Positions 9,357-16,545 of a stretch of DNA of 17,500 nucleotides are shown piece by piece. How positions within the stretch are numbered: position 1 is the first letter of the stretch; the number at the start of each line of letters is the position of its first letter. Made by a program: the position numbers and the translations under genes. Below the pieces are notes generated by a model. The model saw only the letters and a list, made by a program, of their open reading frames with translations, made no database searches and was not told where the DNA came from. The stretch spans positions 2,955,489-2,972,988 of the forward strand of contig CM022668.1 in the NCBI GenBank assembly GCA_012295275.1. Reading direction: 5' to 3'. This DNA is from Chrysomallon squamiferum. Its lineage: Eukaryota > Mollusca > Gastropoda > Neomphalida > Peltospiridae.

Positions 9357-9600
9357 ATAAAAATAATAATAATGATGATGATGATAATAATAATGATACT
9401 AATAATACTACTAATAATAATGATGATATTGATGATGATGATGATAATAATAATGATACTACTACTAATAATAATACTAATAATAATAATAATGATAATG
9501 ATGATAATAATAATAATGATACTACTACTACTACTTCTACTACTAATAATAATAATAATGATACCAAAATAAAATGATGATAATAATAATATAATAACAG
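9357..9600 (+). repeat. Phase-locked AAT/GAT/ACT triplet array
   Basis: Blocks of AAT, GAT and ACT alternate for about 230 bases while staying largely in one triplet register. Two plus-strand frames (Asn/Asp/Thr and Ile/Met/Leu) therefore stay open for over 100 codons without coding meaning. Confidence 0.92.
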
Positions 9601-10208
9601 TACCAGTAGTAACATTTTTCTCTTGGTGGATTTAGAGGAATGAAAAAAAAAAAAAAAAAATAAAAAATGTAATCTATGTTGTTAATTCATCAGTTAGTTC
9701 TAGAATGGGAAATAAACGCAAGAGGAAATGAAAGCTCTACACCAGGGCAGATTTTGGGGGGGGGGAACAGGGGTGTTAATCTTGAACAACTGAGAGAATT
9801 CCCCTGGGGGCTAGGAAATGAATGGTGTGCATACTGAAAAAGAATAATCTATAAGCTTATAGCCTAGCTGATAATAATAATAATAAACAACAAATAAAAA
9901 TTAATAAGTGTGCAATAAAAAGAATTATTTATTAGGATCTAACCCATACATTTAAACAGGTTTACAAATATATAGATATATATATACATATTTTAATCAT
10001 TCTATGTCCCCTGGGTGGGTGCAGGTGGGGAATACTTTCCAGGAAGAAGACAGATATAAAAAAAAAGGTGTATTGTGAGATGCAAGTTTCAGACTTAAAT
10101 AATTGAATTATTCATGAAAGCATACATTAGTGACATTAACACACTATGCATTTTTTTTTTTCTTTAAGGAATCTTGGCAAGTGCAGAGAACAAACAAATT
10201 TGATAGCG

Positions 10209-10211
<3 letters not shown>
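9601..10211. other. AT-rich DNA with poly-A and G-rich patches; no gene recognised
   Basis: Poly-A at about 9642-9660, a run of ten G at 9756-9765 followed by GGGG at 9770-9773, and CCCCTGGGGG near 9801-9810. No exon support. Confidence 0.5.

Positions 10212-10281
<70 letters not shown>
10212..10281 (+). repeat. Compound (TC)n(TA)n microsatellite
   Basis: TC to 10258, then TA to 10281. Confidence 0.97.
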
Positions 10282-10669
10282 GAATTTCTTTCTATATTTA
10301 TCTCTTTCTGTTTCTTTTTGTTCCTGAGAACAGGGAAACCAAGATCTTCAAACTACAGATTTGAAATTATTACCATATAAAAAATGTTGGCAAAATAAAT
10401 AAAACCCCCCTCTATGGGGAATTTATAGTGCACAGACTTGAACATGTTGACATTTATACCTCTGATGGGGGAGGGTATACAGATACTGCTGGATATTTTT
10501 TATGGGGGGATAGTCTCCAGGGACAGGGGAGGGATGGGTAAGATCAATGTGATGCAGTTGATAAGTGCTGAAGTACTTAGACGTTTTATTAAATAAAAAT
10601 TGGATTTCGGAAGCATGGTTATTTTCAGTGACTCGTTCATGTAGATATGATTCTTAGTGACTGTACATC

Positions 10670-10671
<2 letters not shown>
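10282..10671. other. Unique DNA with G-quadruplex motif; no gene recognised
   Basis: GGG at 10520-10522, GGGG at 10526-10529, GGG at 10531-10533 and GGG at 10536-10538 with loops of one to three bases fit the G3+N1-7 rule. Other G runs at about 10467-10475 and 10504-10509 lie nearby. No coding evidence. Confidence 0.6.

Positions 10672-10762
<91 letters not shown>
10672..10762 (+). repeat. Compound (TG)n(AG)n microsatellite
   Basis: TG for about 46 bases, then GA for about 45; purine-rich DNA continues to about 10920. Confidence 0.97.
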
Positions 10763-10766
<4 letters not shown>

Positions 10767-11254
10767 ATTAGAGTGAGAAAGTGACAGAAAGTGAGAGAAA
10801 AAAATAGAAAGGAATGGAAACAGAAAGAGAGAAGAATGGATAAATATTTAGAAGAATGGTTATGAAGGAAGGATGGGAATAAAAAGAAGAGGACGAATTA
10901 AGAAACAAAAGAAGAAGGTGCGCGTGACGTGTACTGTGAATTACAACACTGTTATGTAATACACTGTACGACACAGTAACACATTCATACAACCGAGTTT
11001 TTAAATTACGTTTTGTCTGAAGGAAACTACTATTTTTCGTAAATTTAATAAATTTTCCCCCCATCTTTTTATAAATTATTGTAGTTGAGACAGAAACTAT
11101 TGTGATATATTAATGACAAGACTGTTCAGTTTATATTCTGTACAAGAATATTTTTAAGATGAAAATAAGTTTTAGCTAAACACATTGTGCTTTAAGAAGT
11201 AAACAATATATTTGTATATTGTAAAGATATTAATATAAACCGATTTTAATTTTT
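10763..11254. other. Purine-biased then AT-rich unique DNA, no gene recognised
   Basis: An open minus-strand frame at 10768-11064 is partly purine-tract read-through (Ser/Leu/Phe) and has no recognisable domain. Confidence 0.5.
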
Positions 11255-11388
<134 letters not shown>

Positions 11389-11663
11389 TAAATAATAATA
11401 AAAATGAAAGAAATTTAAACTTCGTAAATTTTATTCTCGATATCATTTTTTTTTTAAAATAAATTTTGTATTATAGTTATTATTATTCTATTAATAAATA
11501 TGTCACGAAAAAAACGTATTACAATTCTGATGACAATCTGCACAATGATTAACAAACATAAGGTCATACAGGATGGGTTTCTGGTTTGTCACTGCATCTC
11601 AGTTTTTGCTTTTAAATGCGCAAAAACGATATTTTACGTTTTAATGTTTAATGCCACTAAATA

Positions 11664-11697
<34 letters not shown>

Positions 11698-11739
11698 TTT
11701 AACATACTCATTTACCGATAATATTAACAGTAACGACAC

Positions 11740-11771
<32 letters not shown>

Positions 11772-11906
11772 TATGCTATCCGCTTGCCTTAGTTATGTTA
11801 TCGACACCAGAAACATTGGGATCGTGTATTTATGACAGGGTGCAGGAATTCCTATTCAACCTGCAGGTTAAAACAGTGACCTATCATCTACTGCGTACAG
11901 AGTATG
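11389..11906. other. AT-rich DNA with (TTA)n and (AAAT)n; no gene recognised
   Basis: TTA triplets at about 11662-11697 and AAAT at about 11740-11766. A plus-strand frame at 11500-11721 ends in the repeat and shows no domain. Confidence 0.5.
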
Positions 11907-12050
11907 CCAGGTAAACAACACCTGTAAAATCATACACCCCTTCACCCCAGGTAAACACCCTTAACACACACACACACGTAGCTATGGCGCAATTGCGTCA
12001 CGTGCCACTTGCGGTTTCAAAGTCACTAACTTAGATAGTGACACTGTCAC
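11907..12050. promoter_or_regulatory. Motif-dense stretch in the putative first intron
   Basis: CCAGGTAAACA is repeated at 11907-11917 and 11947-11957, exactly 40 bases apart, each holding GTAAACA, the forkhead/FOXO consensus. CACCTGTA lies between them at 11919-11926. Then come the palindrome CGCAATTGCG (11988-11997), directly abutting TCACGTG (11998-12004), and the palindrome GTGACACTGTCAC (12038-12050). Such density outside simple repeats suggests a regulatory element; no assay evidence exists here. Confidence 0.3.
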
Positions 12051-12203
12051 AATCCTATAATGAAACGGCATCAACACACCTTCTCTAAATACGATAATTA
12101 CAATGTGGTCAAGTTTTACTCGCTTCGGTGACTTTTTTTCCCCTTCCTTGCCCGCCAGGTGAAAACTCCGCTTGACCAAGAAGAACGAAGCGCGCCTTGT
12201 CAT
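11982..12203 (-). other. 73-codon basic ORF inside the putative first intron; probably not a gene
   Basis: This minus-strand frame starts at an ATG just past a long T tract in the putative intron and encodes a lysine/arginine-rich 73-residue product with no recognised motif. The region contains compact binding-site-like palindromes on both strands (CGCAATTGCG at 11988-11997, GTGACACTGTCAC at 12038-12050, CACGTG at 11999-12004), so a regulatory reading explains it at least as well. It could also represent retention of the putative intron, but it is not continuous with the upstream exon frame. Confidence 0.12.
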
Positions 12204-12212
12204 TTTGTAAAC

Positions 12213-12237
12213 AAAAAAAAAAAAAAAAAAAAAAAAA
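12213..12237 (+). repeat. Poly-A (T tract on the minus strand, just inside the putative intron)
   Basis: Twenty-five A on the plus strand, nine bases from the donor at 12246. Confidence 0.95.
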
Positions 12238-12246
12238 TCAACCTAC

Positions 12247-12340
12247 CTTGTTCGTCCGCCAAATTCACCAGTCCTGAGGTAATCCCTATATGAATCCATA
12301 GCGATGTGAAAGACAACACTAACGCACAGTAAAATGCCAT
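12247..12340 (-). CDS. Putative first coding exon encoding a signal peptide (partial gene)
   Basis: Reading leftward from the ATG at 12340-12338, 31 codons plus one base run to a consensus splice donor (CAAG|GTAGGT, intron starting at 12246). The start context is strong (GCCATGG), and an in-frame TAA lies in the AT-rich stretch just upstream (about 12380), so this is the first ATG of its frame. The peptide starts MAFYCALVLSF, has a hydrophobic core through about residue 20, a small-residue stretch T-S-G at 21-23 suited to signal peptidase, then a polar acidic end (N-L-A-D-E-Q). Short N-region, hydrophobic core, small residues and polar mature start are the known pattern of a secretory signal peptide. 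A phase-1 intron right after a signal peptide is common in genes for secreted and membrane proteins. The family cannot be named from 31 residues. Two weak upstream ATGs (12423 and 12360) precede it. No partner exon is certain in this window. Chance occurrence is possible, but start, frame content and donor agree. Confidence 0.5.
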
Positions 12341-12360
12341 GGCGTGAACCAGACACACAT
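12319..12360 (-). other. Upstream ORF overlapping the putative start codon
   Basis: An ATG at 12360 in a weak context (T at -3) opens a 13-codon frame ending at TAG 12319, overlapping the main ATG at 12340 in a different frame. A shorter frame of seven codons starts at ATG 12423. If the minus-strand transcript starts upstream of 12423, both would be in its leader and could lower initiation at the main start. The effect is inferred. Confidence 0.25.
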
Positions 12361-12389
12361 ACAAATAAAAAATAAAATAAAAAAATTAA

Positions 12390-12790
12390 ACTAACTTTGT
12401 TCAACTTTTAAGCGAGTTCTCCATTACGATAGTTGTATAAAAGTCCGCTCGCTCGCATATCGCTTTGACTAACATAGCCCGGCCGGCACTTCGCGATTCT
12501 CTGGCCGTGACGTCATGCACGGAAGTACGTCACCTGTAATAATTGATTGGAGGAGAGCTGTTTTCAACCCCCCCTCAACGCCGCGGCCTGTCCAATGTAA
12601 ACAGAAGCACGTGGTAGGTTCGTACAAGCTACTACACTACCAGCAGGGAAAGAACGACAAACACGACAGAAAGAAAACAGTTGGACAGGTCTGCACAGGC
12701 TGGAGCCGTTGTTACTTTCTCACGCATAAACACGTTCGTAGATGGCCGTTCTTAGCGCCGCTAGTGTAGCTAATACAGTCTAATGGATTT
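12390..12790. promoter_or_regulatory. CpG-rich promoter-like region, possibly bidirectional
   Basis: CpG dinucleotides are dense here (for example about seven within 12480-12530) compared with the AT-rich surroundings. It carries a perfect CRE, TGACGTCA, at 12508-12515, a second half-type site TACGTCA at 12526-12532, CCAAT on the plus strand at 12592-12596 and on the minus strand at 12550-12546, an E-box CACGTG at 12608-12613 and a forkhead-type GTAAACA at 12597-12603. TATAAAAG at 12436-12443 reads on the plus strand, so a plus-strand start near 12465-12475 is conceivable. For the minus-strand exon at 12340 the CCAAT and CRE sit about 170-210 bases upstream, a normal place for a promoter. These are motif matches only, and transcription direction is inferred from the neighbouring exon. 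Confidence 0.45.
12515..12613 (+). CDS. Possible plus-strand exon opening at an ATG inside the CpG region (doubtful)
   Basis: An ATG at 12515, about 45 bases downstream of where a transcript driven by TATAAAAG (12436) would begin, opens a frame that reaches the donor-like CACGTG|GTAGGT at 12613/12614 after exactly 33 codons (phase 0). Unspliced, the frame continues to 12769 (84 residues). The peptide is mixed and basic, with no recognisable domain, signal peptide or membrane segment; it holds an I-D-W-R-R stretch and a proline-rich N-P-P-S-T-P-R-P stretch. The start context is poor (C at +4). On the opposite strand the same bases look like promoter, which is the preferred reading. Confidence 0.15.
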
Positions 12791-12993
12791 TCCTCTTTAA
12801 CATAACTGTAACCAGCAGCCGAGACAGAGTTTGTACACATTCTCGTTAACGTGGGCTCGGTTTTAAAACGGTTAGCACTCTTTCAGTTTCGTTTATTTTA
12901 ATATATTCCTTTTTTTTTTTTTTTACTTTTTAAATTTATTTTCTATCTTTCTATATATAATTTTTTTTTTAATGATATTGAATTATTTATCTA
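12791..12993. other. Unique to T-rich DNA, nothing recognised
   Basis: Ends in T runs near 12909-12924 and 12961-12970. Confidence 0.5.
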
Positions 12994-13194
12994 CTGTTAC
13001 TACTACTACTACTACTACAGTTATTATTATTACTACTACTACTATTACTACAGTTATTATTATTAGTATTACTACTACTACTACTACAACAACTACTACA
13101 GTTATTATTATTATTACTACTGCTACTACTAGCACAGCTAATACTACAGTTATTATTACTACTACTACTACTACAGTTATTATTATTATTATTT
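12994..13194 (+). repeat. Nested (TAC)n-CAG-(TTA)n repeat in triplet register
   Basis: ACAGTTATTATT occurs with ACAG at 13017, 13050, 13098, 13146 and 13173. Intervals are 33, 48, 48 and 27, all multiples of three, filled with ACT/TAC and TTA triplets. The open Thr/Ile/Val frame across it is a by-product. Confidence 0.92.
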
Positions 13195-13984
13195 GAAAAT
13201 AACGCTAAGAAGTAGCGAAACTAATAGATGTAGTAGTAGCAGCACTACTACTAGTAGTAGAAGTATAACTGGTAGTATAATTAGTAACTGTATAGTAGTA
13301 AATACAGTTATAATAAAGACAGTGGTGTTAGTAATAAAATCTTGGACATGACCTATTTAAAATGATCCACTTAATGGACATTGTATCAGAATAAAAGTAA
13401 AAACGCAATTTTTTGTTATTTTTTTTAATTAGCTGGTTTGAACTTCAGTGTGGACTGCTGTACTGCAACATTGTAATAGATTAGTGACAGTCACGCGACA
13501 GATATATCCATCATATCACTTTCACTAGTGACATTATGTTCATTTCAGCACGAGTTAACGACATCGAACACGAACACGACCTCGTTACAGTGTTGGCGGC
13601 GGCAACGTCGTTAAAAAGAAATTGGCTCTGGAGACTCAGTCTGTACATGCTATTTCTCTAAACGATTTACTATTACTATAACGTTTCAAAAATGCTTTTA
13701 AATATTTATTTGTTTACATTTTTATCTATGTTTTATTTTTATTTTTCTGAATAATTTGTTTTTATTAGATTATTAATAACAGAGAATGGGTAATTAAAAA
13801 AGGGGCTAGTATGATAATAGTAGCAATAGAAATAGATAAATAAATAAATAAAGTATAAAAAACGTTTACTGACTAACTATGGATACATAGTAATTTGAAT
13901 AATACGTGCAGAATATGTGATTAATTGATTTTCTAATTGACTGAGTTATTGATTATTTTTAATTTTAATTTAATTAGTGCATAT

Positions 13985-13987
<3 letters not shown>
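13195..13987. other. Mixed DNA with TAG/TAA-rich start; no certain gene
   Basis: TAG and TAA triplets to about 13340, then unique DNA with a CpG-richer island at 13440-13640 that carries the small ORF at 13536, then AT-rich DNA. Confidence 0.5.
13536..13661 (+). other. 41-codon small ORF in a CpG-richer island
   Basis: An ATG at 13536 opens 41 codons to TAA at 13659-13661. The product begins MFISARVND, has an acidic/histidine stretch (I-E-H-E-H-D), then V-T-V-L-A-A-A and an aromatic-hydrophobic C-terminus (N-W-L-W-R-L-S-L-Y-M-L-F-L) that could insert in a membrane. No family is recognised. Within it ATTTCAG at 13542-13548 could also act as an acceptor for a different frame. Base composition differs from the flanks, but nothing else supports translation. 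Confidence 0.12.

Positions 13988-14039
<52 letters not shown>
13988..14039 (+). repeat. (TC)n microsatellite
   Basis: Uninterrupted TC for 52 bases. A (CA)n run follows at about 14087-14109. Confidence 0.98.
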
Positions 14040-14045
<6 letters not shown>

Positions 14046-14109
14046 GTATGTTTAAAATATTTATCATACGTTTGTATTTACTTCACAAACACACACACAC
14101 ACACACACA

Positions 14110-14436
14110 AACACAGAGACACATATATATTAAAACAACTACAACAACGACAAATACTAACACAAGTGCATCTACCAGAGTTACAGAGTAGAAATTTCTA
14201 TTTAAATGGTTGAATAAATTCTGAATGAAGTATAATACAGTAATAACAATAATAATAGCAGCAAGGACGCAACACAATGTAAAACATAATAATAATAGCA
14301 GACGTCACGTGAACAGGCTAGCTTACGTCAGAGTGCAGATCATGAACTTTGAACTTTCAAAAACACGATTAAACAAATTAATAAATTACCGAGAATACTT
14401 TACAAAAATTCAGAAATTTTCCATGGAATATTTCAA
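14110..14436. other. AT-rich DNA with CRE/E-box motifs; no gene recognised
   Basis: Scattered AAT and ACA triplets; CRE/E-box composite at 14301-14330. A frame from 14225 runs into the next TC array and is not credible. Confidence 0.5.
14301..14330. promoter_or_regulatory. CRE/E-box composite
   Basis: GACGTCACGTGA at 14301-14312 overlaps an ACGTCA half-CRE with CACGTG (14306-14311), and TTACGTCA follows at 14323-14330. These match ATF/CREB and bHLH-zip binding consensus. Confidence 0.22.
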
Positions 14437-14499
14437 TTTTTTTTTTTTTTTTTTTTTACAAAGTGGAAATTTTAGAAATGTTCTGTTTTTAATCTCAAA

Positions 14500-14585
<86 letters not shown>
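14437..14585 (+). repeat. Poly-T and (TC)n microsatellite
   Basis: T run at about 14437-14457 and pure TC at 14503-14585 (83 bases). Confidence 0.97.
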
Positions 14586-14588
<3 letters not shown>

Positions 14589-15017
14589 TTATTCTGCAAT
14601 CACTATAGACACTGGCAACATCCGATGACTCGATAAATTACTTGTTATTTACATTTGCTAAATAAATCGTTGTTATTTAAGAACTATTTTGTTTTGATGT
14701 ATGGTTTTTGTGGGCGGAAATGAGTGCAGCGCGTGAAATTACCACTCCCGACAGCGGTGAATTGCGAAATAAAACAGTGAATTTAATTTTTTTATTATTT
14801 AATTTACAAGAAAATAAAATAAATTACTGGACGTGAGACTTCTCCTGCTCGGGTCGAATATCGAATTTTGAACACTGCAGAGCCTCGCTGTAATCGGCAT
14901 TTTAACCTTCGCTGGACAAAGCTTGTGTCTTCAGACATCAAACAGCTTTTAAAAATGTGTTATTTGTGTTTTTATTTTTGTTGTTTTATTTGTGTTTATA
15001 TTGCATAAAGTTAAAAA
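14586..15017. other. Mostly unique DNA, CpG-richer around 14715-14760 and 14830-14925; no certain gene
   Basis: Apart from the small minus-strand frame at 14799-14900 nothing gene-like was found. Confidence 0.5.
14799..14900 (-). other. 33-codon small ORF
   Basis: A minus-strand ATG at 14900 (A at -3) opens 33 codons to TAA at 14801-14799. The first two thirds lie in a CpG-richer island, the last third in AT-rich DNA, giving a product with serine/arginine followed by L-F-Y-F-L-V-N. No motif is recognised; chance is likely. Confidence 0.08.
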
Positions 15018-15071
15018 AAATAAAATAAAAATAAAATAAAAAAAAAAAATAAATAAAGAAAGAAAGAAGAA
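15018..15071 (+). repeat. A-rich AAAAT/AAAG tract
   Basis: A runs with T, becoming GAAA units near 15056-15071. Confidence 0.9.
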
Positions 15072-15139
15072 GACGAAATACTATGACTGGTTTATTCTGT
15101 GAAAACGAGTCATGCGTTTTCAAAGTCTTTTACCAACCT

Positions 15140-15215
15140 GAATCTCTCTGAGTCTACTCAGTTAGACAGTTGTAGATGAATCTCTCTGAGTCTACTCAGT
15201 TAGACAGTGGTAGAT
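15140..15215 (+). repeat. 38-bp tandem duplication with an internal palindrome
   Basis: Two copies (15140-15177, 15178-15215) differ by one base (GTT versus GTG near the end). Each holds the palindrome CTGAGTCTACTCAG. Confidence 0.95.
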
Positions 15216-15310
15216 GAAAGGTGACTTTGTTGGCTACTTCAAGGGAATCTGTGAGACACAGAAACACAGCGCTGTAAAATAATTTCTGATAAAACCCGAT
15301 TCACTCATTG

Positions 15311-15364
15311 TTCATTCTCCTTCATTCTCCTTCTTCTTCTTCTTCTCCTTCTTCTTCTTCTTCT
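15311..15364 (+). repeat. (TTC)n with a leading 10-bp duplication
   Basis: TTCATTCTCC is duplicated at 15311-15330, followed by CTT triplets. Confidence 0.93.
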
Positions 15365-15412
15365 TTATTTTACTATTATTATTTTTTTAACCAATCTTTA
15401 TAGTAATAATAA

Positions 15413-15444
15413 TGACAACAACAACAGCAACAACAACAACAACA

Positions 15445-15488
<44 letters not shown>

Positions 15489-15507
15489 TATTATTATTAT
15501 TATTCTT

Positions 15508-15539
<32 letters not shown>

Positions 15540-15550
15540 TTTATTTATAT
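15413..15550 (+). repeat. (CAA)n(TAA)n(TTA)n(TTTA)n complex with perfect palindrome
   Basis: CAA triplets, TAA from about 15446 to 15487, then TTA from 15488, then TTTA. The TAA/TTA junction at 15487/15488 is the centre of a perfect palindrome of about 34 bases (15471-15504). Confidence 0.93.
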
Positions 15551-15578
15551 AGTTATATCTTCCCTCACACGTAACACG

Positions 15579-15608
15579 TACGCACGCACGCACGCACACA
15601 CGCACGCA
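15579..15608 (+). repeat. (CGCA)n microsatellite
   Basis: About seven CGCA tetramers, a CpG-dense simple repeat. Confidence 0.92.
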
Positions 15609-15654
15609 ATGTAAAGGTGTTGATGCATATATTAAGAGTTGCTGAAGTTTACTG

Positions 15655-15840
15655 TTCTGACAAGTAATAGCTGCAGCAGCTACAACTGCTAAGCGTCAAC
15701 AGACAGGGCAATGAAAGCCACGTGGGCCCATTCCTCGCGTGCATTTTGCACGTGCCACAGCGGCGTTTGGCGCTCGTGCATGCCGGTTTTATTTCACGCT
15801 TGTCGCTGGCAATTTTGTTGATATGTCAATATAAAGGAGA
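15655..15840. promoter_or_regulatory. GC/CpG-rich island with paired CACGTG boxes
   Basis: Within an AT- and repeat-rich region this stretch is unusually rich in GC and CpG. CACGTG occurs at 15719-15724 and 15749-15754, thirty bases (about three helical turns) apart, and a hairpin CGTGCA-TTT-TGCACG overlaps the second. CTGCAG and short GCAG units lie at its left end. It resembles an enhancer or promoter element for bHLH-type factors, inferred from motifs only. Confidence 0.25.
15689..15781 (-). other. 30-codon small ORF in a GC-rich island
   Basis: A minus-strand ATG at 15781, with an upstream in-frame TGA, opens 30 codons to TAG at 15691-15689. The product (starting MHERQTPLWHVQ) is of high complexity and ends hydrophobic-acidic. 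It covers the two CACGTG sites at 15719 and 15749, so regulatory DNA is an equally good explanation. No family recognised. Confidence 0.12.
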
Positions 15841-15938
15841 AAGATAGAAAGAAAGGAAGGAAGGTGTTATGAATATATTTCGTTTTTATTTTGTGTTAGT
15901 TTAGAAATTATTTTAAAATACGGCTGCAGATATATGTA

Positions 15939-16160
15939 TGCACGCACACACACACACACACGCACAGACACAGCTATTCGGACACATAAAGCACACACAC
16001 ACGTATACACGCACAAAACCCACACCTACACCTACACACGCACATTCTCACACACACACACAAAACGGACACGTACACAACACACACAGACACACAGAGA
16101 GAGAGAGAGAGAGAGTTTATGAGAAAGAGAGAGAGAAGAGAGAGAGAAATAAAGAAAAGT
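15939..16160 (+). repeat. Degenerate (CA)n then (GA)n array
   Basis: CA with CGCA, TACA and CAGA variants to about 16097, then GA-rich purine sequence to about 16160, trailing A/G-rich to 16200. Confidence 0.93.
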
Positions 16161-16287
16161 AAATAAAGAAAGAAATAATTAGAGAGAGGGAGGGCATTCA
16201 AAGATATACACACAGATAGATAAAAACTAAAAGGTAAAATATATAAATTGACACGGAGAAAACGAGAGATACATTAAAAAAAAAAAA

Positions 16288-16324
16288 ATGGACGGTTTGC
16301 CCGTTCCAACCGGAGCTCTTTACG
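16288..16324 (+). CDS. Putative first coding exon of a plus-strand gene (partial)
   Basis: The ATG at 16288 has the strong context AAAATGG, follows a run of 12 A and lies after an in-frame TGA in the preceding leader. Twelve codons (MDGLPVPTGALY) plus one base lead to a consensus donor, TACG|GTAAGC, with the intron starting at 16325; this is phase 1. If not spliced, the frame continues to a TGA at 16414-16416 and gives a 42-residue basic peptide. The exon sits at the left edge of a CpG-rich island (16.29-16.62 kb) after a microsatellite-rich stretch. The family is unknown. Such a short segment could arise by chance; the support is the joint presence of start context, codon make-up and donor. 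Confidence 0.3.
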
Positions 16325-16528
16325 GTAAGCGTAAACACGGACACGTGTTAGTGAACTGCGTGTATCGGGCTGTGCTGAAGCTGGAACTCGGCTGCTCGGC
16401 TGTGCAAGTCACGTGAGTGGAAGCGACAGCCAAGTGGCGGGTCTGCGCAGTTACATCAGCTAAAGGTTAACCCATTACGCGCCTCGTTTCGTTTCGTTTA
16501 ACTCATTTCGCAATTTGCATCTCTTCAG

Positions 16529-16545
16529 GTGTGTGTGTTCTTAAG
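16529..16545 (+). CDS. Possible 17-nt microexon after 16288-16324 (speculative)
   Basis: A pyrimidine-leaning stretch ends in CTCTTCAG at 16521-16528, followed 17 bases later by AAG|GTGAGC, a consensus donor at 16546. Joining after the phase-1 exon at 16324 keeps the frame open and adds G-V-C-V-L-K, leaving phase 0. The acceptor tract is interrupted by purines, and the inserted bases resemble a short TG repeat, so this is only a candidate. Confidence 0.12.

Noticed and set aside
9240-9577. Asn/Asp/Thr-rich 109-codon frame, like low-complexity proteins
   Set aside because: Composed of AAT/GAT/ACT repeats; a second frame is equally open and there is no coding flank.
14225-14587. 120-codon plus-strand frame
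   Set aside because: The first part is AT-rich without a domain and the last third is the (TC)n array; no upstream promoter or splice support.
14841-14870. GGGTCGAATATCGAA, reminiscent of a tRNA B-box (SINE promoter)
   Set aside because: It does not match the GGTTCGANNCC consensus well, and no A-box or tRNA fold was found upstream.
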